Of a DNA stretch of 64,000 nt, positions 37,082 to 45,154 are shown in pieces. Numbering within the stretch: the first letter of the stretch is position 1; every line of letters begins with the position of its first letter. This DNA comes from Candidatus Methylomirabilota bacterium. GTDB lineage: Bacteria; Methylomirabilota; Methylomirabilia; Methylomirabilales; Methylomirabilaceae. A program made the position numbers and the translations under genes. Where the stretch lies: assembly GCA_003104975.1 (NCBI GenBank), contig PQAM01000010.1, positions 424,577 to 488,576 on the forward strand, read 5' to 3'. The notes under the pieces were generated by a model. It was not told the DNA's origin. It saw only the letters and a list, made by a program, of their open reading frames with translations, and did no database searches.

Positions 37082-38410
37082 ATGTCGATGGCTCTCATTG
37101 ACCGGATCACGAGATCCCGCCTTGGACCGGATGAGCTGGCCTACGGAACGCTCAGGTCGCTCAGCTTGATCGGGGGCCTGATTGCGCTATTTCTCGTCCC
37201 GGTAAGGCCCGAACATGGCCGGCATCTTGCGCCCCTCTTTGTCGGTTTCCTCATCTACAAAGCGCTCCTCTTTGCATCTGTTCGACTCTGGCCCGAAAGA
37301 GTCCGCACGATCTTCATCTGGACCACCTACATCGATCTGACCTTCGTGTTCGTGTTTATCTGGTTCACGGGCGGCCTCGACAGCCATTTCTATCTCCTGT
37401 ACTATCTTTTGATTGCTCTGGACGCCTATTATTTTGGCTCCCGCGTGGCCTTGTCCGCTTCCATCACAGCGGGGGCCCTCTACGTTGGGGCCGATCTGTT
37501 AAGTCCGCCGTCCTACCCTCATCCGGGCCACCTCCCTGCTCGGGTGAGCCTCATGATCTTCCTTGGCACGGCCCTCGGCCTACTGTCGGATCGAGAGCGG
37601 CTGGCTCGGCAGAAGGCAGAGACGCTCAACGTCCAGCTCGCAGAGCGACAGGCCAGCCTGGAGCGGGCATATCAGCATCTGCGCGATACCCAGCGACGGC
37701 TGCTCCACTCGGAGCGTCTTGCCATGGTGGGGAAACTGGCCGCCAAGGTTGCGCATGAGGTCCGAAACCCTCTCAGCTCCATCAGCCTGAACCTTGAGTT
37801 GCTGGAGGATGAGATCGCGGCTGGTTCCGCGCCCCCGGCGGATCAAGCGAAGGGTTTGGTGAGTTCGATCAAGGTTGAAATCGAGCGCCTGACGGAGGTG
37901 ACCGAAAGCTATCTGCGGCTGGCGAGGCTTCCGGAACCTAAGCTTGCTACCGAATCGCTTGGAGAGCTCCTGGAGAGTCTTTGCGACCTTCTCCGGGGCG
38001 AGATGGGGAAGCGGCAGGTCAAGATCGAAGTACGGATCGATCCCGGGATTCCCCTCGTGCTGGTTGACAGAAACCAGCTCAGACAGGCATTCATCAATGT
38101 GCTCGGCAACGCTTTCGAAGCGATGCCGTCCGGAGGGTTGGTGACTGTATCTGCAAAAAAGACCGGCGGCCGCGTCGAGATCGCCTTTGCCGACGAGGGT
38201 CCCGGCGTCCCTGCCGACCACCTGGAGAAGATCTTTGAACCCTTCTTCACGACGAAGGCGGGTGGGACAGGGCTTGGTCTGGCGATCGCCAAGGAGATCG
38301 TCGAGGCCCACGGCGGGCAGATCCACTGCTCAAGCCGCCCCGGGAGCGGGACCGTGGTCGCCATCAGCCTGCCCCTTGGCGAAGGCGAAGAGGACCGAGG
38401 CAGGGCATGA
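37082..38410 (+). CDS. NtrB-like membrane sensor histidine kinase
   Basis: 442 residues. About six hydrophobic segments in residues 25-170, with very short periplasmic loops and no large sensor domain, then a coiled linker (LNVQLAERQASLERAYQHL). HisKA phospho-acceptor His225 is in KVAHEVRNPLSSISLNLELL; HATPase boxes follow: QAFINVLGNAFEAMP (N), FADEGPGVP (G1), FEPFFTTKAGGTGLGLAIAK (F/G2). Phosphorylates the NtrC-type regulator that overlaps it by 4 bases. The membrane-embedded sensor could detect metal or membrane stress; position after cusA suggests copper. Confidence 0.93.
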   Translation: MSMALIDRITRSRLGPDELAYGTLRSLSLIGGLIALFLVPVRPEHGRHLAPLFVGFLIYKALLFASVRLWPERVRTIFIWTTYIDLTFVFVFIWFTGGLDSHFYLLYYLLIALDAYYFGSRVALSASITAGALYVGADLLSPPSYPHPGHLPARVSLMIFLGTALGLLSDRERLARQKAETLNVQLAERQASLERAYQHLRDTQRRLLHSERLAMVGKLAAKVAHEVRNPLSSISLNLELLEDEIAAGSAPPADQAKGLVSSIKVEIERLTEVTESYLRLARLPEPKLATESLGELLESLCDLLRGEMGKRQVKIEVRIDPGIPLVLVDRNQLRQAFINVLGNAFEAMPSGGLVTVSAKKTGGRVEIAFADEGPGVPADHLEKIFEPFFTTKAGGTGLGLAIAKEIVEAHGGQIHCSSRPGSGTVVAISLPLGEGEEDRGRA

Positions 38411-39774
38411 CCGAGCAAAATGTGATCCTCGTCGTTGATGATGACCAGGCCCTTCGGGAGGCGTTGGGGAAAGCATTGGCCAAGGAAGGGCATGCGGTCA
38501 TCCTTGCTGCGGACGGGCAAGAGGGTTTGGACCAACTGCGAAACAAGCCGGTGAATGTGACCCTCTTGGACCTGAAAATGCCGGGACTGGCCGGACTTGA
38601 ACTCCTGAAAGCCGCAAGGCTGCTTGTCCCCGACGTTGAGGTCATCATTATCACCGGCCACGGGACGATCGACGACGCGGTGACGGCAATGAAACAGGGG
38701 GCCTATGACGTCGTCACGAAGCCCTTCAGCCGCTTCAATCTGTTGAAGACTGTGGAGAAGGCCCTTGAAAAGCAGAGACTGAGCACGCAGGCTAAGGTCT
38801 TGCAGCGCAAACTGGATGAAGTAGAAGAGAAAGACCGGATTGTTGGGATCAGTGCTGCCATGGGCCGGGTCCTGGGGCTGGTGGAACAGGTGGCGGGCAG
38901 CGAGGCCACCGTCACGATCCAAGGGGAGAGCGGTACAGGGAAGGAGCTCATTGCGAATCTGGTCCATCGCCTCAGTCCAAGGCGTGAGAGGCCGTACATC
39001 AAGGTCAACTGCGCCGCCCTGCCAGAAACCCTCCTGGAATCCGAGCTCTTCGGCTACGAAAAGGGTGCATTCACCGGCGCGCTGACCAGGAAAGCTGGGC
39101 GATTTGAGCTGGCGAATAGAGGCACGATGTTTTTGGACGAGATCGGGGACCTGAGTTTGACAACGCAAGCGAAACTCCTCAGGGTCCTCCAGGAAGGCGA
39201 GTTCGAACGGCTGGGAGGCACGCAGACCCTCAAGGTCGATGTCCGGCTAGTGACGGCGACGAACCAGGATCTTCGGCAGAGCGTAAGGGAGAAGAAGTTC
39301 CGAGAGGACCTCCTCTACCGGCTGGATGTTGTCACTATTGTTCTGCCACCCCTACGCGAACGACCAGAGGATATCCCTCTCCTCGCCGAGCATTTCTTGC
39401 GTCGGTATGCCCAAAAAAGCCAAAAGGCACTTTCAGGCTTCTCGGATGCGGCGCTAGCGAGTCTCTTGGAGTACAACTGGCCGGGAAACGTTCGGGAACT
39501 GGAACACGCCATTGAGCATGCCGTGATCTTCGCCCGGGAGACCAATATCAGCGTCGACGACCTTCCTCCCGCCATTTCGACTGAGCGGAGGAAGGCCCTG
39601 GAGCGGGCCTTGACGATCCCGCTGGGCACACCGCTGGACGAGGTGGAACTGCGGTTGATCGAGGAGACCCTGCGGCTGACCAAGGGCGATAAGGAACTGG
39701 CCGCCAAACTGCTTGGAATTGCCAGCCGCACCATCTACCGCAAGCTGAAACGAGGGGAGACTGAACTGGCTTGA
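38407..39774 (+). CDS. NtrC-like sigma-54 activator, response regulator
   Basis: 455 residues. Receiver domain with acceptor Asp55 (LLDLKMPG), Thr (IIITGHG) and Lys (VVTKPFS); central AAA+ domain with Walker A GESGTGKE, sigma-54 contact loop GAFTGA, and Walker B FLDEIGDL; a Fis-type HTH at the C-terminus (KELAAKLLGIASRTIYRKLK). Activates sigma-54 promoters after phosphorylation. The best targets are the promoters at 29798 and 40132, the latter with paired palindromes at the right upstream distance. Confidence 0.95.
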   Translation: MTEQNVILVVDDDQALREALGKALAKEGHAVILAADGQEGLDQLRNKPVNVTLLDLKMPGLAGLELLKAARLLVPDVEVIIITGHGTIDDAVTAMKQGAYDVVTKPFSRFNLLKTVEKALEKQRLSTQAKVLQRKLDEVEEKDRIVGISAAMGRVLGLVEQVAGSEATVTIQGESGTGKELIANLVHRLSPRRERPYIKVNCAALPETLLESELFGYEKGAFTGALTRKAGRFELANRGTMFLDEIGDLSLTTQAKLLRVLQEGEFERLGGTQTLKVDVRLVTATNQDLRQSVREKKFREDLLYRLDVVTIVLPPLRERPEDIPLLAEHFLRRYAQKSQKALSGFSDAALASLLEYNWPGNVRELEHAIEHAVIFARETNISVDDLPPAISTERRKALERALTIPLGTPLDEVELRLIEETLRLTKGDKELAAKLLGIASRTIYRKLKRGETELA

Positions 39775-39985
39775 TCGAATGTCCCGCCGGCATCATTACT
39801 TGAGCCGCTTTTGACAACTTATCAGTGCCTTTCCTGGTCTCGAGATTCTCATTGCTCTGGTTCCGATTCAGATAGACTGCTGCGGACTCACCCCGATCAA
39901 GCTGTCGGCCTCGCCAAAGAGACTCCTCTCCCGCTGAGATCCCTTTTCATCACCCCGCCAGCACTCCTAAGTGATCCGCTTCACT

Positions 39986-40039
39986 TGACAAAATGTCGCT
40001 CCTTCAAAGCCCATTCTCGCCACGAATGACAGAATGTCA
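39986..40039. promoter_or_regulatory. Paired palindromic activator sites (candidate UAS)
   Basis: TGACAAAATGTCG (39986-39998) and TGACAGAATGTCA (40027-40039) are two copies of a TGACA-N3-TGTCA palindrome, 41 bases apart, about four helical turns, and 95-150 bases upstream of the sigma-54 -24 element. This is the usual placement for dimers of an NtrC-type activator. The remaining gap 39775-40288 has no gene I can support. Confidence 0.65.
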
Positions 40040-40131
40040 AGGGATCATGGCGGACACTGAGGCCAAGCAATTGAGACGCAAAATCACCGCTGTACTTTCA
40101 ACAAGTTATGATGCCATTTTTGACGCGCCGT

Positions 40132-40148
40132 TTGGCATCCAACTTGCC
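40132..40148 (+). promoter_or_regulatory. Sigma-54 promoter of the cupredoxin operon
   Basis: TTGGCATCCAACTTGCC has the -24 GG and -12 GC exactly ten bases apart and matches TGGCAC-N5-TTGC. Predicted start near 40159, 130 bases before the cupredoxin-like gene. Confidence 0.75.
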
Positions 40149-40288
40149 CTCTTCAGTCGTAGGAGATGGTGAAGGTTCGGAGGTTTGAGACCTCTTTGAG
40201 TGTAGACGACAACAAAGAGGCCAAAGAGGAAGCGTGAGATCCAGTGGTTGAAGGGTTGAATCGCCGAAGGAAAGGAAGTGCAGAGATC

Positions 40289-40648
40289 ATGCAAAAATTA
40301 GGAGCGATCTTGGGAGGGCTGAGCGCCCTAATCCTCGTAACCGGGGTTGAGCTGTCGCTCGCGGCGACTGTCAAGATCACCGACAGTGATCTTCAGCCTG
40401 CGACTGTGACGGTCAACCGGGGTGAAGAGGTCATATGGGTGGATGCCACCACTGATCAGAACGCTCATGTGAGCCTGGATTTCAGCAGTTGGCAGACAGG
40501 GGTCCGGCTCAGCACAAGCAAAGAAGGCGACGTGCGGGCGAAATTCGAAAAGTCGGGCACCTATGGGTACAGTGCACACGTCACAATGCTTCCCGAGGCC
40601 CGCGGCGGAGCTCCGTTTGACCTTCGCGGCAAGGTCGTCGTGAAGTAA
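40289..40648 (+). CDS. Secreted cupredoxin-like protein lacking the copper Cys
   Basis: 119 residues from the ATG at 40289. Signal peptide ending SLAA, then a plastocyanin-type fold: VKITDSDLQPATVTVNRGEEVIWVDA, NAHVSLDF (first His position), and GTYGYSAHVTMLPEARGGAP. In type 1 copper proteins the last loop reads YxYxCxxHxxM; here Cys is absent (YGYSAHVTM), so a blue-copper electron-transfer site cannot form, though His and Met could still bind Cu(I)/Ag(I). A periplasmic metal-binding role fits the sigma-54 promoter and neighbours. Confidence 0.8.
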   Translation: MQKLGAILGGLSALILVTGVELSLAATVKITDSDLQPATVTVNRGEEVIWVDATTDQNAHVSLDFSSWQTGVRLSTSKEGDVRAKFEKSGTYGYSAHVTMLPEARGGAPFDLRGKVVVK

Positions 40649-40806
40649 GGCTCGATCGAGTTGCGGGCTCACATCAACACAGGAAAGGAAGTGACAGAAG
40701 GACAATAGGGGAATTCCTTTAGCGGTAGGGTCGTTGGAGTGGATCAGGTGTGTTTTTCGTAGAACTACATCGGTTCGTTCGATAGTGCGGAAGGAGGTGA
40801 GTTTCA

Positions 40807-41121
40807 ATGCGGAGAAAAGGGGTAGGAGCGTTTGCCGTCATCCTGGCAGCCGTCTCCTTTGCCGGGGTCGCTTTTGCGTTCGACGTGACGATCAGCGGGC
40901 CGACGATCTCGGTAGGCCCATCCGCAATGACTCCGACGATAAAGCCTGCGGGTGAGTCGACGATGCCGATCTTCAACGTCGAAGAACGGACTGCAGGGGC
41001 TGTGAGTGACTTGATGCGAGGCGCCACGACCCCACTGGGACATAGTCTCATACTCGGTGGTTTCAAAGAAGGTGTGCATGAGTTGGCGCCTTACCCTCAG
41101 GTTGGGACAACGTCAGAGTAA
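40807..41121 (+). CDS. Small secreted protein, degenerate paralogue of the next gene
   Basis: 104 residues with a signal peptide (ending GVAFAF). The ribosome site GGAAGGAGGTGA is near-perfect, nine bases from the ATG, the same arrangement as in the next gene. ISVGPSAMTPTIKPAGESTM... and GFKEGVHELAPYP align with ISVDPTAMILVMKPQGEKML... and GPQEGEHEWEPT of that protein, so the two arose by tandem duplication. This copy has lost the regular beta pattern in its second half. Periplasmic; role unknown, probably metal-related. Confidence 0.65.
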   Translation: MRRKGVGAFAVILAAVSFAGVAFAFDVTISGPTISVGPSAMTPTIKPAGESTMPIFNVEERTAGAVSDLMRGATTPLGHSLILGGFKEGVHELAPYPQVGTTSE

Positions 41122-41268
41122 CGTACTGAACCGACCTGAAAGGCTCCAGAGGGGAGGTGATGCAAGCACAATGTGGGAATTCCTCCGGAACTAGGGTTTC
41201 CGGATTCTATGAGGTATGGGTATCTTGACGATGGATCGATTCGATGGCGTGGAAGGAGGTGAATGTCG

Positions 41269-41592
41269 ATGCGGAACAAAGTGGCAGGAGCCTTTGTGGC
41301 CATCCTGGCGACGCTCGCCTTTGGCGGAGTGGCTTTTGCGGCCCACGGGGCAGCGACGATCAAGGGTGAGGTGATCTCGGTAGACCCCACTGCGATGATC
41401 CTGGTGATGAAGCCTCAGGGTGAGAAGATGCTGCTGACTTTCAGGGTCGAGGGGCAGGCTGCAAGGGCATTGGCTAACCTGAAGCGAGGCGACAAAGTGG
41501 AAGTGTCGACACACAGCTTCACAGTTGGTGGTCCCCAAGAAGGTGAGCATGAGTGGGAGCCTACCGCTGTGGTCGTCACAAAGTCAAAGTAG
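41269..41592 (+). CDS. Secreted OB-fold protein, CusF-like
   Basis: 107 residues from the ATG at 41269, nine bases after AGGAGG (an ATG at 41263 is too close). Signal peptide ending GVAFA. ATIKGEVISVDPTAMILVMK, LTFRVEGQAAR and LKRGDKVEV are the strand pattern of small OB-fold proteins such as CusF, the periplasmic Cu/Ag chaperone. The His/Trp/Met ligand set of CusF is not obvious, so metal binding is not assured. Third gene after the sigma-54 promoter; followed by a strong hairpin. Confidence 0.65.
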   Translation: MRNKVAGAFVAILATLAFGGVAFAAHGAATIKGEVISVDPTAMILVMKPQGEKMLLTFRVEGQAARALANLKRGDKVEVSTHSFTVGGPQEGEHEWEPTAVVVTKSK

Positions 41593-41618
41593 CGCACTGA
41601 GCCGACCTGAAAGGCTCC

Positions 41619-41653
41619 GGAAAGGCGGCTCTCGTTGCGAGAGCCGCCTTTCC
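41619..41653 (+). terminator. Perfect 16-bp hairpin after the OB-fold gene
   Basis: Arms GGAAAGGCGGCTCTCG and CGAGAGCCGCCTTTCC are perfectly complementary with a TTG loop. There is no T-run, so it may act as an RNA stabiliser or a non-canonical terminator closing the cupredoxin operon. Confidence 0.6.
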
Positions 41654-41697
41654 TCCTGATAATGGTCGAATATGAATAAGGGATGCGAGGGAGTGCG

Positions 41698-41883
41698 ATG
41701 TGGGGATTCTTTCAGAATTATGGTCTCTGGATTGTGCTGGGTGTAATTTTCCTGGTGATGCATCGGTTCGGTCTGGGTTGCTGCGGCGGTCATGATCACA
41801 GACCGGACCGCGGCAGTGGCGAGGAAGAGGACGAGTCGGAGTTAAAGAGCGAGGGTGGTGGGGGACTGGACCGGCGCCGGTGA
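41698..41883 (+). CDS. Single-TM DUF2933-like peptide
   Basis: 61 residues from the ATG at 41698 (GAGGGAG upstream). One membrane helix (YGLWIVLGVIFLVMHRFGLG) is followed at once by CCGGHDH, a potential metal-binding cluster, and an acidic/basic tail. DUF2933 peptides have the same plan and are frequent beside copper resistance genes. Probably an inner-membrane accessory of the copper response. Confidence 0.6.
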   Translation: MWGFFQNYGLWIVLGVIFLVMHRFGLGCCGGHDHRPDRGSGEEEDESELKSEGGGGLDRRR

Positions 41884-42098
41884 GCAGGGTGAGTTGTCAC
41901 GGTATCGACGCGACTCGCCATTTCTTGTCTTGCTCTATGCTAACTTCGGTTTGTCGGCCAAAGTTCCATTGCTCTGCTGTCGGTTGCGTTCTCGCGGGGT
42001 GGGCGGAAATTGGCTATCGCATCTCCCAGCCTGTACTCTATAATCCGAACGTGGTCGTTCGGGTCGGGCATACCGTGTTGGCTTGGGGAGTTCGAGCT

Positions 42099-42587
42099 AT
42101 GGCAAACGAAGAACAAATCAAAACAAGTATACCGGAGCCGGATGCGCCTGAAACGATCGAGCGGCTGAAAGCGATCGTCCGGGAGCATCGCGTCTGCTGG
42201 GAGGTGTGGCCTGAGCAGCTTGCAGGGGCCGGCTATCGGCCGTTGCAGGTCGGCTTCGATCTGGTGCTGAACGGCGCCCATGCCCACGAGGATCGGCCTT
42301 CCGCCGGATGCGAGAAGTGCAAGGCGATTTTCGAGCATCTTCGCCAGATCGCCGAGTGGATCATGCCCAAGGTCGAGCGTCCCTCCCGATACGACATTCA
42401 GATCTTCGACCACGCGATTCATTTTGCTCCCGAACGCGGCAATCGACCGGATGTCGCGCTGACCATCAAGATTCTCCACCGCGTCGAGATCGGCAGGCCG
42501 GTGGACGAATGCGAGGTGCGCTGCCTCGACGAGATGAAAGCGAAGCTCGCGCAGATCGGCGCTCAGCATCGACAGTGGGTGGACTGA
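42099..42587 (+). CDS. Uncharacterised cytoplasmic protein
   Basis: 162 residues from the ATG at 42099 (GGGGAG upstream); the open frame before it lacks coding character. No signal peptide. Features: WEVWPEQLAGAGYRPLQVGF (a conserved-looking block), HAHEDRPSAGCEKCKAIFEHL with a Cys-x2-Cys and nearby His that could bind a metal, and YDIQIFDHAIHFAPERGNRP. I recognise no family. The gap from 41884 to 42098 holds only its leader. Confidence 0.6.
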   Translation: MANEEQIKTSIPEPDAPETIERLKAIVREHRVCWEVWPEQLAGAGYRPLQVGFDLVLNGAHAHEDRPSAGCEKCKAIFEHLRQIAEWIMPKVERPSRYDIQIFDHAIHFAPERGNRPDVALTIKILHRVEIGRPVDECEVRCLDEMKAKLAQIGAQHRQWVD

Positions 42588-42781
42588 CCGTTGAGCTGAC
42601 CAGTACTGAATTGCAAAAATTAGCGCACATAAATCGTCATACCGGCGAACTGCTGAGGCGCGTGCTCAACTGGGCTCGCAATCAAGACCTGCTTCGCCCC
42701 GGAGACCGGATCGTGCTTATTGCGAGTACTCACTGGACTACGACCGGACATAACATGGTCGTAGTCGATGAGGTAAAGTAG
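42575..42781 (+). CDS. Mini-protein resembling pyruvate kinase C-terminal end
   Basis: 68 residues from a GTG overlapping the previous gene by 13 bases; no good ribosome site. The C-terminal half, LLRPGDRIVLIASTHWTTTG followed by HNMVVVDEV, has the look of the last strands of the pyruvate kinase alpha/beta domain (GD-VV-- -G-----G-TN---V--V). The N-terminal half (LAHINRHTGELLRRVLNWAR) is helical. Could be a translationally coupled small regulator or a remnant. Similarity is short and should be tested. Confidence 0.45.
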   Translation: MGGLTVELTSTELQKLAHINRHTGELLRRVLNWARNQDLLRPGDRIVLIASTHWTTTGHNMVVVDEVK

Positions 42782-42810
42782 GGGACACGAGGAACAGAGA
42801 GGGAAGACCG

Positions 42811-42924
42811 ATGCCGCTACAGGAGCCGGAGATTCTGCGAGATCGCGGACGCGATTTTGAGGACGAATTGTTCCGCCTCAATGATCGACTATTGACAGGC
42901 TGCCCGAAGAGGGTTATAAATTAA
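42811..42924 (+). CDS. Possible 37-codon protein
   Basis: MPLQEPEILRDRGRDFEDEL with a good ribosome site (GAGAGGGAAG). It resembles the start of short conserved proteins of the type 'LRDRGRALEDEFF', but ends early, and its 3' third overlaps a strong promoter. It may be a truncated relic. Confidence 0.3.
   Translation: MPLQEPEILRDRGRDFEDELFRLNDRLLTGCPKRVIN
42892..42920 (+). promoter_or_regulatory. Sigma-70 promoter of the usp gene
   Basis: TTGACA, 17 bases, TATAAA: a near-perfect consensus. Predicted start near 42927, giving a ~115-base leader to the universal stress gene at 43041. Confidence 0.7.
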
Positions 42925-43040
42925 GAAAATTGCCTCGGTATTAAGCGTGAGAGGCATGCTATAGAGTTGTCGAGCCGATTTCCCCAATGTCAGTGAGCGA
43001 ATGGTAATATAACTTGCTTGACGGGAGGACGTAACATACT

Positions 43041-43511
43041 ATGATACCAACGTATCGGAAAGTGCTGGTGACCACAGATCTTTCCCCAACCGGCAACTCC
43101 GCCATCCCCCATGCCTATGCCGTCCTGGCAGGACTGGGCGGCACCGTTATCCTTTGGCACGCGATTGATCTGTCTGGGATACCGTCCTCGGTTTACGCCC
43201 AGCGCATGCCTGGGAAACCGCTTGCTGAGCAGCGGGCCGCTCTCCGGGATTCGCTGTTTTCCTCGCTGGAAGCGCTTGTGCCTGAGGAGGCCCGTGCAGA
43301 GGGGCGGGTGACAACGGAGATACGGGTGGTCGAGGCCCCGGGAGTGATCCAGGAGGCGATCTGCCAGGACGCCAGAACCCAGGGGGCGGACCTCATTGTG
43401 ATGGCATCCCATGGCCATTCCGGGATAAAGCACCTGCTCCTGGGTTCAGTGGCAGAGAGTGTGTTAAAGTCAGCCGATCGCCCCGTCCTCGTTGTCCTCA
43501 GCCGGGAGTGA
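43041..43511 (+). CDS. Universal stress protein (UspA family)
   Basis: 156 residues; GGGAGG upstream. Starts YRKVLVTTDLSPTGNSAIPH and carries the ATP-binding signature G-x2-G-x9-GS in SHGHSGIKHLLLGSVAESVL, ending DRPVLVVLS. Cytoplasmic nucleotide-binding stress protein, probably dimeric. It has its own strong sigma-70 promoter and precedes the acetate kinase gene by about 280 bases. Related to, but diverged from, the second usp at 60795. Confidence 0.93.
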   Translation: MIPTYRKVLVTTDLSPTGNSAIPHAYAVLAGLGGTVILWHAIDLSGIPSSVYAQRMPGKPLAEQRAALRDSLFSSLEALVPEEARAEGRVTTEIRVVEAPGVIQEAICQDARTQGADLIVMASHGHSGIKHLLLGSVAESVLKSADRPVLVVLSRE

Positions 43512-43524
43512 GACCTCTCGCCGC

Positions 43525-43550
43525 TCAGTTGCCGCGTTATGGCGCAACTG
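43525..43550 (+). terminator. Hairpin after usp, weak terminator
   Basis: CAGTTGC and GCAACTG pair around a GC-rich loop 14 bases after the usp stop. No T-run follows. The rest of the gap to 43793 holds nothing I recognise. Confidence 0.3.
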
Positions 43551-43793
43551 CCGATCTATGCATGACGACATAAGTCTCAGCCGGTTTGTCGTTCCACCTG
43601 TCTGCGTGCGGACACCCACCCGGCTCCTTTGACCCTTGCCCAAGCCTTCAAGCTCGAGACGAAGGCCGTGCGCACGTCAGGAGCCATTTCCTCCTGCCTC
43701 GGCTTGTGCGGGATGGCCTTGCACCGGTGCAATCACTCCTGTGAACGGCTTGGCGACGAGGATCACGGGGAGGCTCCCCGCAGGAATCCGGGA

Positions 43794-44999
43794 ATGATCG
43801 TCCTTGCGGTGAATTGCGGCAGCTCTTCCGTGAAGTGTCGAGTGTTCGACGTGACGAATGACCATAAGCCCGTAGCCGTACGAGTGTTGGCGGAGGGCTC
43901 GGTCGGAGGCGTTCCGGAGGAGCCTGTGATGGTGCTGCGTACTGAGGCGGGTGCCCTGCGGCAGGCGATCGCCGTGGACGACAACGCGGGCGGTGTCCGA
44001 CGCCTCCTTCAGGAGCTGACGGGCGCCCTTGGCCTTTCGCGGATCGAGGCGGTAGGGCACCGGATCGTTCATGGCGGAACGCGATTCACGCGCTCGGTAC
44101 TCATCGACGCGTCGGTCCTGAAGACACTCGAGGAGCTGGAGGAACTGGCGCCGTTGCACAATCGAGCGAGTCTCGCCGGCGTCCGGGCCGCGCGGGCGCT
44201 GCTCGGGTGGCGCGTGCCGATGGTCGGGGCGTTCGACACGGCCTTTCATGCCTTCCTGCCCGATCGGGCGTGGCGTTACGCCATCCCGGAGAACCTTGTA
44301 CAACGGCACGGCGTACGTCGCTTCGGCTTCCACGGCCTCTCGTACCAGTGGACCCTCTGGCGGTTTGGTGAGCTGACCGGGACCCGCCCAGAGCAGGCCA
44401 GGATCGTCGCGTTGCATCTCGGGAACGGCTGCTCCGCAGCCGCCATCGAGGGCGGACGCTCAGTGGATACCTCGATGGGCTTCACGCCGCTCGAAGGCCT
44501 GGTCATGGGGACCCGAGCCGGCGACATCGATCCGGCGCTGGTGGGTCACCTATCGAGGATGGAAGGTGTGGGAATCAATACGGTAGAGGACTGGCTGAAC
44601 ACGAGGTCAGGGCTGCTTGGGCTGTCCGGACTGAGCCCTGACATGCAGACGCTCCTTGCGCGGGAGGCGGATCACGCGGGCGCGCGCCTGGCCATCGAGG
44701 TGTTTTGCTACCGCGCTCGCAAGTATGTGGGCGCGTATCTTGCCGCCCTCGGCGGGGCCCAGGCGGTCGTCTTCACGGGCGGGATCGGGGCCAACTCGCC
44801 GGAGATTCGTCGCCGCATTTGCGACGGGCTGCAGTGGTTCGGCCTTCGGATTGATCCTGCGCTCAACAGGCGGGCGGCCGGTGTGGACGGGCGGATCAGC
44901 GCGGATGCCGCGCCTATCGCCGGCTACGCGATCTCGCCCGACGAGGAGCAGATCATCGCGCGGGAGACGGTGCAGGTGTGCGAGGGGGGCGGCGAGTGA
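43794..44999 (+). CDS. ackA: Acetate kinase
   Basis: 401 residues from the ATG at 43794 (upstream codons in frame lack family similarity). ASKHA-fold signatures: VLAVNCGSSSVKCRVFD, GHRIVHGGTRF, FDTAFHAFLP, RRFGFHGLSYQ, HLGNGCSAAAIEGGRSVDTS, MGFTPLEGLVMGTRAGDIDP and FTGGIGANSPEIRR. Interconverts acetyl phosphate + ADP and acetate + ATP. The phosphoketolase gene 155 bases downstream would supply acetyl phosphate, so the two form an ATP-yielding branch. Confidence 0.95.
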   Translation: MIVLAVNCGSSSVKCRVFDVTNDHKPVAVRVLAEGSVGGVPEEPVMVLRTEAGALRQAIAVDDNAGGVRRLLQELTGALGLSRIEAVGHRIVHGGTRFTRSVLIDASVLKTLEELEELAPLHNRASLAGVRAARALLGWRVPMVGAFDTAFHAFLPDRAWRYAIPENLVQRHGVRRFGFHGLSYQWTLWRFGELTGTRPEQARIVALHLGNGCSAAAIEGGRSVDTSMGFTPLEGLVMGTRAGDIDPALVGHLSRMEGVGINTVEDWLNTRSGLLGLSGLSPDMQTLLAREADHAGARLAIEVFCYRARKYVGAYLAALGGAQAVVFTGGIGANSPEIRRRICDGLQWFGLRIDPALNRRAAGVDGRISADAAPIAGYAISPDEEQIIARETVQVCEGGGE

Positions 45000-45154
45000 A
45001 GAATATGCACATGTAGCCTCGCCGCAACAACCAAGCCACCGGCGCAGCATTCGATCCTACCTGGCAACTGGTGTCGACACGCCGCGATGTTGTGCCCCCC
45101 CCGCGACAACGGTCGACGTGCGCTGAAGTGAACCTCGTAAGGAAGGAGGCAACA

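Noticed and set aside
37909-39168. 419-codon minus-strand frame across kinase and regulator genes
   Set aside because: Antisense to the HATPase and AAA+ motifs; no similarity in itself.
40048-40173. 41-codon frame MADTEAKQLRRK...
   Set aside because: It overlaps the sigma-54 promoter and has no ribosome site; the promoter is the better reading.
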